Of a stretch of DNA of 64,000 nt, positions 42,438-51,988 are shown one piece after another. The DNA lies in the NCBI RefSeq assembly GCF_019891545.1, contig NZ_JAHDIU010000011.1, positions 1 through 64,000 of the forward strand. Reading direction: 5' to 3'. Positions within the stretch are counted from its first letter, which is position 1; each line of letters opens with the position of its first letter. The notes below the pieces were generated by a model, which saw nothing but the letters and a program-made list of their open reading frames with translations, searched no databases and was not told where the DNA came from. This DNA comes from Flavobacterium coralii (lineage in GTDB: Bacteria > Bacteroidota > Bacteroidia > Flavobacteriales > Flavobacteriaceae). The translations under genes and the position numbers were made by a program.

Positions 42438-43592
42438 ATGAAGAAGAGTAGTTTATTGGCACTTGTTGCCTTACTTATACTTTCGGCCTGCGGCAAAAAA
42501 GAAGAGCAGGCGCCCCAGGCGCAGGGCCCGGCTCCTTTTCCGGTGCAAACCGTAGCCAGGCAGGATGCCACCATTTATCAGGATTATACTGCCAACCTGG
42601 AGGGGCAGCAAAATGTAGAGATACGCCCGAAGGTTAATGGCTTTATCCAGAAAATTTATGTGGATGAAGGCGACCAGGTTAAAAAAGGGCAGTTGTTATT
42701 TAAGCTGGAAACCCAAACATTAAACCAGGATGCTGCTGCTGCAAAAGCCAGTGTAGATGCTGCACAAGTAGAGGTTGACAGGCTTAAGCCGCTGGTAGAG
42801 CGCAACATTATAAGCAATGTGCAGCTTGAAACGGCTAAAGCTAAACTTGCTCAGGCAAAAGCCGCTTACAGCAGCGTTGCCGCAAATGTGGGTTATGGTA
42901 CAATAACTTCTCCCGTTAATGGTGTAATAGGCACCTTGCCTTATAAAGAAGGAGCGCTTGTAAGCAGCACTACAGAGATGCCGCTTACAACCGTTTCAGA
43001 TTCGAAGGTGGTATATGCTTACTTTACCATGAACGAAAAGCAACTGCTCGATTTTTCGCGCACTTTTAAAGGGGCTACACTCCAGGAGAAACTTAAAAAT
43101 GTACAGCAGGTAAGCCTTATACTGGTTGACGGCAGTGAGTATGAGTATAAAGGCAAACTTACAGCTGTTAGCGGTATTGTAGATCCAGTAACCGGTACAA
43201 CAGAGTTCCGTGCCGAGTTTCCGAATCCTGAAAGTATCTTAAGGAGCGGAAGCAGTGGTGTGGTGCGCATTCCGGTAGAAAAGAATGAAGCCATACTGGT
43301 ACCGCAAAACGCCGTTATGGATATGCAGGGCAAACAGCTTATTTATGTTGTGGGTAAAGACAATACTGTTACATCAAGGGTTATAGAAACAAGCACAACG
43401 GCAGGTAACAACTATATTGTTACAGGAGGCCTTGAGCCGGGCGAGGTATATGTAACCGCAGGCGCAACAAAACTTAAGGAAGGCCAGCAAATAGTGCCGC
43501 AGCAGGAAACTGCACAGCAGCAGGGCGCACCTGCTACAGACAGTACCGCAACAGCAAAGCCATCAGGCAATACTACTCAGCAAAAAAAATAA
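42438..43592 (+). CDS. RND efflux periplasmic adaptor (AcrA/MexA type), lipoprotein
   Basis: 384 residues. Lipobox LILSAC (Cys 18); lipoyl halves VEIRPKVNGFIQKIYVDEGD and TITSPVNGVIG flank an alpha-hairpin (about 90-150); beta-barrel and membrane-proximal domain follow. A Gln-rich tail ends the protein. It links the inner-membrane pump with the outer-membrane channel, both encoded next. Confidence 0.94.
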   Translation: MKKSSLLALVALLILSACGKKEEQAPQAQGPAPFPVQTVARQDATIYQDYTANLEGQQNVEIRPKVNGFIQKIYVDEGDQVKKGQLLFKLETQTLNQDAAAAKASVDAAQVEVDRLKPLVERNIISNVQLETAKAKLAQAKAAYSSVAANVGYGTITSPVNGVIGTLPYKEGALVSSTTEMPLTTVSDSKVVYAYFTMNEKQLLDFSRTFKGATLQEKLKNVQQVSLILVDGSEYEYKGKLTAVSGIVDPVTGTTEFRAEFPNPESILRSGSSGVVRIPVEKNEAILVPQNAVMDMQGKQLIYVVGKDNTVTSRVIETSTTAGNNYIVTGGLEPGEVYVTAGATKLKEGQQIVPQQETAQQQGAPATDSTATAKPSGNTTQQKK

Positions 43593-43604
43593 AAGTAACA
43601 GAAG

Positions 43605-46600
43605 ATGCTTAAAACTTTTATAGAAAGGCCGGTACTAAGTACCGTAGTTTCAATATTGATAACCATTTTGGGTGTACTTGGCCTAATGGCGCTGCCGGTA
43701 GAGCAGTACCCCGAAATTGCACCGCCTACCGTTCAGGTATCGGCAACCTATACCGGTGCCAATGCAGGTACCGTGCTTAACAGCGTTATTATTCCGCTGG
43801 AAGAAGAGATAAACGGTGTAGAGGGCATGACCTACATGACATCTACTGCCGCTAACGACGGTTCGGCAAGCATAAACGTGTTTTTCGAACTTGGTGTTAA
43901 CCCTGATATTGCCGCAGTAAACGTGCAGAACCGTGTGGCGCGTGCCACCAGCAAGCTTCCTCAGGCAGTAGTACAAACAGGTGTTACCACAGTTAAGAGC
44001 CAGACAAGCGCGCTGATGTTCCTTTCGGTTTATTCAACCAACCCGGAGTACGACGGTACGTTCGTGCAGAACTATGCAAAGATTAACCTTGTGCCAAAGC
44101 TGCAAAGGGTTAAGGGTGTGGGGCAGGTAAACGTATTTGGTGGTAAAGACTACTCGATGCGTATATGGATTGACCCCGAAAAAATGGCGGCTTACGGACT
44201 TACGCCTGCCGATATACAGCGAGCCCTGCAGGAACAGAACGTAGAGGCAGCACCGGGTAAATTTGGTGAAAATGCCGATGGTGTTTATGAATATGTAATA
44301 AAATACAAAGGCCGCCTTAGCAGCGTGCCCGAATATGAAGATATTGTAGTTAAAGCTACAGGTGGTGGTAACTTTCTCCGCCTTAAAGATGTTGCCAAGA
44401 TAGAACTTGGTGCCTTTAATTATGGGCAAAAGAACTTCGGTATGGGCAATCCCGGCGTTGCTATGGGTATCTTCCAGACATCAGGTTCTAATGCCAACGA
44501 TATTATTGATGAGGTAACGAAGATCTTAGAAGATGAAAAACCGAATTTCCCTAAAGGGATAGAGTATGTAGTGCCGTTTAACACTAAAACATTCCTTGAC
44601 GCCTCTATAGATAAAGTGGTTTCTACCCTAATAGAAGCATTTGTGCTGGTATTTATCGTGGTGTTCCTTTTCCTTCAGGATGTGCGTTCTACCCTTATTC
44701 CGGCAATTGCCGTTCCGGTAGCCATTGTGGGTACATTCTTCTTCCTGAACCTCTTTGGCTTCTCTATCAACCTGCTTACGCTCTTTGCGCTTGTGCTTGC
44801 CATTGGTATTGTGGTAGATGATGCCATTGTGGTGGTAGAGGCGGTACATGCCAAGCTCGATGAAGGGGAGCAGTCGGCTAAGAAGGCAACGCTTTCTGCC
44901 ATGAGCGAAATTACAGGTGCTATCGTGTCCATTACATTGGTTATGGCTGCGGTGTTTGTTCCGGTATCGTTCCTTCAAGGGCCTTCAGGGGTGTTTTACC
45001 AGCAGTTCGCGCTAACCCTTGCGGTAGCCATCCTTATCTCGGCAGTAAACGCATTAACATTAAGCCCCGCACTTTGTGCCCTTTTCCTGAAGCCGCACAA
45101 AGAGGGCGAGCATCATAAAAAGAAAAACATTAAAGAAAGGTTCTTTACAGCTTTTAATGCCGGGTTCGACAGCATGAACCGTAAATATACCCGCTCATTG
45201 GGCTTCTTGGTACGTAAAAAATGGATAACGGTTATCGGGCTTCTTGTCTTTACAGGAATTACCTATTACCTGTTTACCACAACGCCATCAGGATTTATAC
45301 CGAATGAGGACAGGGGTATCATTATGAGCGACCTTACCATGCCTCCGGGAACAACATTGGAGCAGACGCAGAAAGCGGTTGACCAGCTTGACAGTGTTAT
45401 TACCAGTATACCCGAAGTAGATGCAAGGATGAGCGTAGTGGGCTTTAGCCTTTTAAACAGGGTAAACGGTGGCTCTTATGCCTTTACCATTATAAAGCTG
45501 AAAGACTGGAAAGAGCGTAAGGAAGATAACCAGAGCGTAGACGCCATAGTAGGGCAGCTGTTTGCACGGACGGCAGCCTTTAAAGATGCCCGTGTGCTGT
45601 TCTTTACACCTCCGAGTGTGCAGGGCTTTGGTACTGCCGATGGTTTCGAGTTTAAGCTGCAGGCAAAAGCTGACGACGACTGGTCTAAAGTAAGCCAGGT
45701 GAGTAATGAGTTCCTTGCCGAGCTGAGCAAACGCCCGGAGATACAATATGCCATTACCAATTTTAACCCTAACTTCCCGCAATACCAAATGGATATTAAC
45801 GTGGAAAGGGCTAAGGATGCAGGGGTATCGGTAAGCGATATCTTTAATACCATGCAGGGTTATTATGGCGGACTTTATACAACCGACTTTAACCGTTTTG
45901 GTAAGCAGTTCAGGGTAATGATACAGTCATTACCAAGCGAACGGGCTGATGAGCAAAGTATAAACGATGTATATGTGCGCAATGCCGCAGGACAGATGGT
46001 AGCCATAAGCCAGTTTGTCGATTTTAAAAAGATATACGGCCCCGAAGCGGTATCAAGGTTTAACCTGCTAAAAGCAGTGAACGTTAACGGTAAGGCCAAC
46101 CCGGGCTACAGTAGTGGTGATGCTATTAAAGCCATACAGGAAGTTGCCGAGCAGCACCTGCCAAGCACCTATACCTATGAGTTTAGCGGTATGACAAGGG
46201 AAGAAATTATTGCCGGCAACCAGGCGGCAGGCGTTTTCCTTCTCAGCCTCATATTTGTTTACTTCCTGCTTAGTGCGCAGTACGAAAGCTATATCGTTCC
46301 GCTATCGGTATTATTATCGCTGCCGGTAGGTATAGCAGGGGCTATCGGCTTTGTAAAGCTGGCAGGGCTTGAGAATAACATTTACTTTCAGGTGGCACTT
46401 ATCATGCTTATAGGCCTCCTTGCCAAGAACGCCATCCTTATTGTGGAGTTTGCCATACAGCGAAGGCGCCACGGAATGGACTTGGTTAAAGCAGCCATAG
46501 AGGGCAGCAGGGCGCGTTTAAGGCCAATCCTGATGACGTCGTTCGCTTTTATATTCGGGCTACTGCCACTGGCGCTTTCAAGCGGTGTGGGCGCGGTGGG

Positions 46601-46754
46601 TAACCGCAGTATTGGTATGGGTGCCGTGGGCGGTATGCTTATCGGTACACTGTTCGGCGTGTTTGTGATACCTGTACTGTTTGTAATATTCCAGGCGTTG
46701 CAGGAGCGAATATCCGGCAAACCGAAAGTGGATGAAACTGAAACCGTAGCATAA
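43605..46754 (+). CDS. HAE1-family RND multidrug efflux pump
   Basis: 1049 residues, normal for AcrB-like pumps. Twelve membrane helices, two large periplasmic loops. Motif D with GIVVDDAIVVVEAV in TM4 carries the two proton-relay Asp; FIERPVLSTVVS is the typical start. It exports hydrophobic compounds using the proton gradient. Substrate not predictable. Confidence 0.95.
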   Translation: MLKTFIERPVLSTVVSILITILGVLGLMALPVEQYPEIAPPTVQVSATYTGANAGTVLNSVIIPLEEEINGVEGMTYMTSTAANDGSASINVFFELGVNPDIAAVNVQNRVARATSKLPQAVVQTGVTTVKSQTSALMFLSVYSTNPEYDGTFVQNYAKINLVPKLQRVKGVGQVNVFGGKDYSMRIWIDPEKMAAYGLTPADIQRALQEQNVEAAPGKFGENADGVYEYVIKYKGRLSSVPEYEDIVVKATGGGNFLRLKDVAKIELGAFNYGQKNFGMGNPGVAMGIFQTSGSNANDIIDEVTKILEDEKPNFPKGIEYVVPFNTKTFLDASIDKVVSTLIEAFVLVFIVVFLFLQDVRSTLIPAIAVPVAIVGTFFFLNLFGFSINLLTLFALVLAIGIVVDDAIVVVEAVHAKLDEGEQSAKKATLSAMSEITGAIVSITLVMAAVFVPVSFLQGPSGVFYQQFALTLAVAILISAVNALTLSPALCALFLKPHKEGEHHKKKNIKERFFTAFNAGFDSMNRKYTRSLGFLVRKKWITVIGLLVFTGITYYLFTTTPSGFIPNEDRGIIMSDLTMPPGTTLEQTQKAVDQLDSVITSIPEVDARMSVVGFSLLNRVNGGSYAFTIIKLKDWKERKEDNQSVDAIVGQLFARTAAFKDARVLFFTPPSVQGFGTADGFEFKLQAKADDDWSKVSQVSNEFLAELSKRPEIQYAITNFNPNFPQYQMDINVERAKDAGVSVSDIFNTMQGYYGGLYTTDFNRFGKQFRVMIQSLPSERADEQSINDVYVRNAAGQMVAISQFVDFKKIYGPEAVSRFNLLKAVNVNGKANPGYSSGDAIKAIQEVAEQHLPSTYTYEFSGMTREEIIAGNQAAGVFLLSLIFVYFLLSAQYESYIVPLSVLLSLPVGIAGAIGFVKLAGLENNIYFQVALIMLIGLLAKNAILIVEFAIQRRRHGMDLVKAAIEGSRARLRPILMTSFAFIFGLLPLALSSGVGAVGNRSIGMGAVGGMLIGTLFGVFVIPVLFVIFQALQERISGKPKVDETETVA

Positions 46755-46770
46755 AATTCAAATCCTGAAA

Positions 46771-48171
46771 ATGAGATTAGCAACAACCTATAAAATACTA
46801 CTTGTGGCGGGAGCAGGGCTGCTGATGCAGTCTTGCTTTACGGCAAAGACCTATAAAAGGCCCGATGTAAAGGCTGAAAACCTCTACCGCACCGAAGTGG
46901 TGGCGCAGGACAGCGCAAGCCTTGCCGATATATCGTGGGAGAACCTGTTTACCGACACGGTGCTGCAAAAGCACATAAAAACCGGGCTGCGAAACAATTT
47001 TGATATCCGTATAGCCATACAAAACATTACTGCGGCAGAGGCATACCTTAAGCAGGCAAAGGCTTCTTACTTCCCGTCATTAAGCGGTAATGCTACCTGG
47101 ACACACCAGCAGCTTGCAAGAAACAGCCAGTTCGGCAGCTTTTTTAACGGGGCTATAGACCAGTACCAGCTTAGCGGAAACCTTTCGTGGGAGGCTGATA
47201 TATGGGGCAAGATACGCAGTAACAAACGTGCTGCCGCGGCATCTTACCTGCAAACTATTGCAGCCAACCAGGCGGTAAAAACACAGGTAATTACCGATAT
47301 TGCCGCTACTTATTACCAACTGCTGTCGTTAGACGCACAGCTTGAAGTTGCCCAGCAAACACTTGGCAACCGCAACGAAAGTGTGGAAACCATACAGGCA
47401 TTAAAAGAAGCCGGCAGCGTAAACGAGGTGGGCGTAAAGCAGACCGAGGCGCAAAAATATGCCACTGAGCTTATTATTGCCGACCTGAAGAACAGCATTG
47501 TAATACTTGAGAATTACATGAGCCTGCTGTTGGGCGAAGAGCCAATGGCTATAGAGCGCACCACGCTGGCACAGCAGCAGCTTAACCCAGATATTAAACT
47601 GGGCTTTTCGGCTTCGCTGTTGCGCAACAGGCCCGATGTTATAGCGGCTGAGTATGGCCTTGTAAATGCCTTTGAGCTTACTAATGTAGCAAGAAGTAAC
47701 TTTTACCCTTCGCTAACGCTTACGGCTTCGGGTGGTTTACAGAGTATTGACCTGAAAGAGTGGTTTAGCGCTAACTCGCTTTTTGCCAACATTGTTACCG
47801 GGCTTGCACAGCCTATTTTTAACCAGAGGCAGATACGCACCCAGTATGAGGTAAGCAAGGCACAGCAGGAGCAGGCCTATATTGAGTTTGAGCAGGCACT
47901 TGTAAACGCAGGCCACGAGGTTAGCGATGCCCTTTCCAATTATGAAAACGAGACACTGAAACTGTCTATCCGCGAAAAGCAGGTAGATGCCCTTACCAAA
48001 GCGGCAGATTACTCTGATGAACTTTTGGAGTATGGTATGGTAAATTACCTTGAAGTGCTTACCGCAAAAGACAGTGCCCTTAACAGCGAGCTTAACCTGC
48101 TGGATAACAAGTACAGGCAGTACCTTGCTATAATAGACCTTTATAAAGCCCTTGGTGGCGGATGGCGCTAA
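46771..48171 (+). CDS. Outer-membrane efflux channel (NodT/TolC family), lipoprotein
   Basis: 466 residues. Lipobox LLMQSC (Cys 22); then two OEP repeats with coiled-coil segments and the conserved RPDVIAAEYGLVNA block. Third structural part of the efflux system; starts 16 bases after the pump gene. A terminator follows. Confidence 0.93.
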   Translation: MRLATTYKILLVAGAGLLMQSCFTAKTYKRPDVKAENLYRTEVVAQDSASLADISWENLFTDTVLQKHIKTGLRNNFDIRIAIQNITAAEAYLKQAKASYFPSLSGNATWTHQQLARNSQFGSFFNGAIDQYQLSGNLSWEADIWGKIRSNKRAAAASYLQTIAANQAVKTQVITDIAATYYQLLSLDAQLEVAQQTLGNRNESVETIQALKEAGSVNEVGVKQTEAQKYATELIIADLKNSIVILENYMSLLLGEEPMAIERTTLAQQQLNPDIKLGFSASLLRNRPDVIAAEYGLVNAFELTNVARSNFYPSLTLTASGGLQSIDLKEWFSANSLFANIVTGLAQPIFNQRQIRTQYEVSKAQQEQAYIEFEQALVNAGHEVSDALSNYENETLKLSIREKQVDALTKAADYSDELLEYGMVNYLEVLTAKDSALNSELNLLDNKYRQYLAIIDLYKALGGGWR

Positions 48172-48234
48172 TAGAAAGAAGAGAATTAAGTTAGTTTTGT
48201 TCCAATAGGATTTAATTGTTTAGTTTATGTTTGG

Positions 48235-48267
48235 AAACCCGGTGCAAAACTGTACCGGGTTTTTTAA
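48235..48267 (+). terminator. Terminator of the efflux operon
   Basis: AAACCCGGT (48235-48243) pairs perfectly with ACCGGGTTT (48254-48262), followed by further T residues. Confidence 0.85.
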
Positions 48268-48287
48268 TTATAAATCTATTGATATTT

Positions 48288-49469
48288 CTAACTATTTTTA
48301 AGAGGTAGTTTAGTTTGTGGTAAAGGCTCGCAATAGGTTTTATTTACAATCCTTTCCCGCATCATTTCTTTCTTATTAAAATGGCGTGATACATTTTGTG
48401 CTATATCAGTGTAGTTATCCCATCCGTCCTTTTGATGGTAATATATTTTTATAGAAATACAGTTTTGATGCTCAAATACTTTATTTAGTAATATCCTGTC
48501 CGATAACCCACATGAATGCCCCATGATATATACCTGATACTTATCTAACTCTAAGAAATCGATCAAATTTTTATAATTGGGCGTGTTCAGATAAGCAAAA
48601 GATTTGATGTTTCTTAAATACTCATTATCATCTTTCTTTTCTATCGTTTTGTAATCATCATCCATTTCATCGCCAAAGCCGAAGTTAATTAAATTGTCTT
48701 TATTATCTAACTCTCCATGAATATGATTACAATCATATACATCTTCAGCATAATATGAAATAGATTTTTTTAAAAGTGATGTATAATTGAAATTTAGGAA
48801 TTTTACCAGATTAATTGATAAACCAAGTAATGAGAGAAGTTTAGCGCTTTCTCTTTTATTAAGCTCCCTAACAAATATTTTTGCTTCTTCATAATTATAG
48901 GATGTTTTTGTAATTATATTTAAGATTTTTTTATCAACATATAAGTTATATTTCTTCTCAACTTCTGTAACCAAATATTCTTCTAAAAGATTTTTTACTT
49001 GCTCAAACTCCTCATTTAGTCTTTTTACTTTTTTATTATCTTTCTCTTGAAGACACTCTTTTAATAATTGATAGTATTCATTTTCAATATCTACCCAATT
49101 TTGGATATGGTGCTTATCACATATGGTTTTAAAAAATATGTTTTTGTAGTTTTTAATACAAACATCGTTAAACTTTCCATGCCTATTTTTAATGAACTTA
49201 TTCAGATTGATATAAGAAAAATTTAAAAAGAGATAATTTAAATCATTTTTTAATTCTTCTTCTTGTTCATAATATCTTCTTTCACTAAAGATGAATTTTA
49301 TATTAATTAATTCGTCAATATAATTTTTATGTCTTGGGCTCATATCTGGAATTTTTTCATTCAACCGTTCACCTACCCTACTCCAATACCAATCAATAAA
49401 ATCACAATATCCTGTTGGGAGTCCGTGTGCCAAATCAAAACCATTACCAATAATAACCAGCCTGTTCAT
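48288..49469 (-). CDS. AbiH-family abortive infection protein
   Basis: 393 residues. The N-terminal IIGNGFDLAHGLPTGY is the hallmark of AbiH, a phage abortive-infection family; the middle is very Lys/Asn/Tyr-rich, and near the end IMGHSCGLSDRILLNKVF recurs in the family. It has strikingly more A and T than the genes on both sides, and no partner gene, which points to recent gain as a single defence gene. Mechanism not known. Divergent from the DUF305 gene and convergent to the efflux operon. Confidence 0.87.
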   Translation of the reverse strand: MNRLVIIGNGFDLAHGLPTGYCDFIDWYWSRVGERLNEKIPDMSPRHKNYIDELINIKFIFSERRYYEQEEELKNDLNYLFLNFSYINLNKFIKNRHGKFNDVCIKNYKNIFFKTICDKHHIQNWVDIENEYYQLLKECLQEKDNKKVKRLNEEFEQVKNLLEEYLVTEVEKKYNLYVDKKILNIITKTSYNYEEAKIFVRELNKRESAKLLSLLGLSINLVKFLNFNYTSLLKKSISYYAEDVYDCNHIHGELDNKDNLINFGFGDEMDDDYKTIEKKDDNEYLRNIKSFAYLNTPNYKNLIDFLELDKYQVYIMGHSCGLSDRILLNKVFEHQNCISIKIYYHQKDGWDNYTDIAQNVSRHFNKKEMMRERIVNKTYCEPLPQTKLPLKNS

Positions 49470-49599
49470 TTTTTAATTGTTTAGTATTCAAATATAAATA
49501 TTTATCAGGTATCTTAATTTTATTACAAAAAACAACCTGTTGATTGTAAGTAGTTTCTTTAAGCGGTAAATTTATAAGGCAACTTAAAACAGAACTTTT

Positions 49600-50061
49600 A
49601 TGAAAACAGCTTACATAAAATTTTTCCTGATGATGGCGGTCTCATTCGTGCTGATGTACGGCGTTATGTACCTAAATGTGTATGAATCGGATGACGTTTA
49701 TTTGAGTACCACAAGAACGTATATGACTTTCCTGATGATATGCCCTATGGCGGTAAGCATGATGCTTTTTATGTGGGGCATGTACCCGAAAAAGAAACTC
49801 AACTATGGTATAATGGGCGGGGCGGGAGTGCTGTTTATTATATGCCTTTTCGGGTTGCGGCAGCAAATACCGGTAGGGGATGAACAATGGATGAAGGCCA
49901 TGATACCGCACCATTCTTCTGCCATACTAACCAGCACCCGTGCTAATATAAGCGACCCGGAGGCACGCGAACTCGCCAATCAGATCATTAAGTCGCAACG
50001 TGAAGAAATAGCGCAGATGAAAGCCATGCTGCAACGTATGGAAGCCGAAGGAAATAAATAG
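49600..50061 (+). CDS. DUF305 membrane protein
   Basis: 153 residues. Three membrane segments (about 5-25, 38-60, 68-85), then a short DUF305 helix pair with IPHHSSAI and SQREEIAQMKAMLQRM. DUF305 domains often occur with copper proteins and may bind metal through the His pair. No metal-resistance gene is adjacent. Confidence 0.82.
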   Translation: MKTAYIKFFLMMAVSFVLMYGVMYLNVYESDDVYLSTTRTYMTFLMICPMAVSMMLFMWGMYPKKKLNYGIMGGAGVLFIICLFGLRQQIPVGDEQWMKAMIPHHSSAILTSTRANISDPEARELANQIIKSQREEIAQMKAMLQRMEAEGNK

Positions 50062-50147
50062 CCGTTATTTAACAACATGGCATTGTAGCTGTTGGCAATA
50101 TGCTGTAATTTTGCGGTGCTTTAACAGTAAACAGATAAACTTTTAAC

Positions 50148-50927
50148 GTGCAACTCGCCTATAAAAATATCAACATCCGCTATACCGATTCAGGTAAAGG
50201 CACTGCCGTTGTGCTGCTGCATGGTTTTTTAGAAAACCAGACCATGTGGGATGATCTAAAACCCGAATTCTTGAAGAAGTACCGTATTGTAACATTAGAT
50301 CATTTAGGGCATGGCGAAACAGGCTGCCTGGGCTACATACACACGATGGAAGATATGGCCGATGCGGTACATGCCGTACTGCATGAGCTGCGCGTCCGGA
50401 AGGCAATACTGGTTGGGCATTCTATGGGCGGTTATGTGGCTATGGCTTTTGCAGAGCTGTACCCCGACATGGTAAAAGGCATAGTGCTGCAAAACTCTAC
50501 CGCAAGGCCCGACAGCGAGGAAAAGAAACTGAACCGTGACAGGGCTATAAAAGCCGTTAAAAGAGATGCATCGGGATTTATACGACTTGCTATAAGCAAC
50601 CTTTTCAGCGAGGAAAACCGTGAGCGTTTTATGCCGGATATTGAGGCGCTGCGCGCCCAGTCATTGCAAACGCCTTTGCAGGGTATTGTGGCAGCGTTAG
50701 AGGGCATGAAAGTGCGCAAAGACCGTGAGGTGATACTGCATTTTGCGCCATATCCTATTATGGTGGTATTGGGTGAAAAAGACCAGAGCCTGCCGTATAA
50801 TGAGCATTATGACCAAATAGATAACACTGCGGCAAAGCTGGTAACCTATCCTGACGGGCACATGAGCCATATCGAAAACCGCGATGCACTGCTAAAGGAA
50901 CTACTGGAGTTTTTTAAAAAGTGCTAA
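50148..50927 (+). CDS. Alpha/beta hydrolase
   Basis: 259 residues with GTG start (no ATG in the right place). Oxyanion motif LLHGFLENQTMW, nucleophile Ser92 in VGHSMGGY, acid in VLGEKDQSLP and His in DGHMSHIE near the end. All catalytic parts are present. It resembles general esterase/lipase-like hydrolases; substrate unknown. A TAATTTTG sequence (-7-like) lies about 35 bases upstream. Confidence 0.85.
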   Translation: MQLAYKNINIRYTDSGKGTAVVLLHGFLENQTMWDDLKPEFLKKYRIVTLDHLGHGETGCLGYIHTMEDMADAVHAVLHELRVRKAILVGHSMGGYVAMAFAELYPDMVKGIVLQNSTARPDSEEKKLNRDRAIKAVKRDASGFIRLAISNLFSEENRERFMPDIEALRAQSLQTPLQGIVAALEGMKVRKDREVILHFAPYPIMVVLGEKDQSLPYNEHYDQIDNTAAKLVTYPDGHMSHIENRDALLKELLEFFKKC

Positions 50928-50942
50928 TTGTTTTTAAAGTTG

Positions 50943-51263
50943 CTATTTCAGCAAGCAGTCTTCAAATATTTTATCACACTTCTCTATCTCATTTTGCATA
51001 GTTGCAAAGGCTTCATCACAGGCAATAGTATACTCGTTTTTTGAAATGGAATCTGCCTTAAGTTTATCGGCAGCTTTTTCAACCGCTTTTGCATAGGCAT
51101 CTTCCAAAGGTTTAACGCATTCCTCATACTGTATTTTGCATGGGGATTCTTCTTGTGCTGTTGTTGCTTTTTGATCAGGAATAACTTGTACTTCTTTTTT
51201 ATCCGAACAAGAAATAAAAAACAAGAAAGAAAAGACCGGCAGGAATAAAATTATATTTTTCAT
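50943..51263 (-). CDS. Putative lipoprotein, unknown
   Basis: 106 residues. Lipoprotein signal FLFFISC (Cys about 19), then four further Cys (CKIQYEEC ... ACDEAF ... KCDKIFEDC) in a helical, charged context; paired Cys suggest two disulfides. No family recognised. Convergent with the hydrolase gene. Confidence 0.65.
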   Translation of the reverse strand: MKNIILFLPVFSFLFFISCSDKKEVQVIPDQKATTAQEESPCKIQYEECVKPLEDAYAKAVEKAADKLKADSISKNEYTIACDEAFATMQNEIEKCDKIFEDCLLK

Positions 51264-51305
51264 GAATGTTGGAAGAGAATTGTTTTCTTGACCTAAATAA
51301 GTTAT

Positions 51306-51962
51306 TTACTCAAATATGTATTTGTGTAAAAATTCAAATGCTACCATGTAATTTTCACTATTATAATTTTCGTTTTCATTTTTTTGAAGCTCCGATACTA
51401 AATTACAAAAATTAACATTTTGAATTTTACGAATATTAATATGCTGACTTTTATATTCAGCAAACTCTTTCTTTAACTCCTTCTTATCTACTTTAAGCAA
51501 TCTGATGAAATTCTGTCCTATTTTATATTTTTCAGAATTACACCTTTTATCATTTTCATTAAAAAAACATTTTCCCTCTATGTTAAAGTCATAGAGAATC
51601 TGCTCCATAATTCTTTTCAAAGACTCTTCATTATTATCAAATTGATAAATAATGTTTTCCCGAAAGCTATTAGTTTCAGCAAAAGTATTTTTCATATATA
51701 CGCCTTTATTAAGCAAATGACCTTCGACATAAAACTTATTCATTAATGACTTGTCACCGATTGATTGTAAGATACAAAGAATTCTTCCTTTCTTTAAATT
51801 AACAACAATGCGGATAAAATCAGTGATTTCGGCATCTTTAGATTCTCTCTGAAAATAGTACCTCCTGTTATTGTATTTTTTAAACTTAAAGCCCAAAGCA
51901 TTTTCAGCAAAAGTAGTTATAACTATTTCTTTTAATAATGTTTTTGAAAGAGGAATTTGCAT
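51306..51962 (-). CDS. Hypothetical AT-rich gene product
   Basis: 218 residues, rich in Lys, Asn, Phe and Tyr, without signal peptide or membrane segment; no recognised family. The A/T content is higher than in the neighbouring addB-like gene, similar to the abiH gene 2 kb away. It starts 26 bases after the addB-like stop codon. Possibly a recently gained accessory or defence gene; that is only inference from composition and place. Confidence 0.55.
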   Translation of the reverse strand: MQIPLSKTLLKEIVITTFAENALGFKFKKYNNRRYYFQRESKDAEITDFIRIVVNLKKGRILCILQSIGDKSLMNKFYVEGHLLNKGVYMKNTFAETNSFRENIIYQFDNNEESLKRIMEQILYDFNIEGKCFFNENDKRCNSEKYKIGQNFIRLLKVDKKELKKEFAEYKSQHINIRKIQNVNFCNLVSELQKNENENYNSENYMVAFEFLHKYIFE

Positions 51963-51988
51963 TTTATGTTATTAGTGTTTGATTACTA

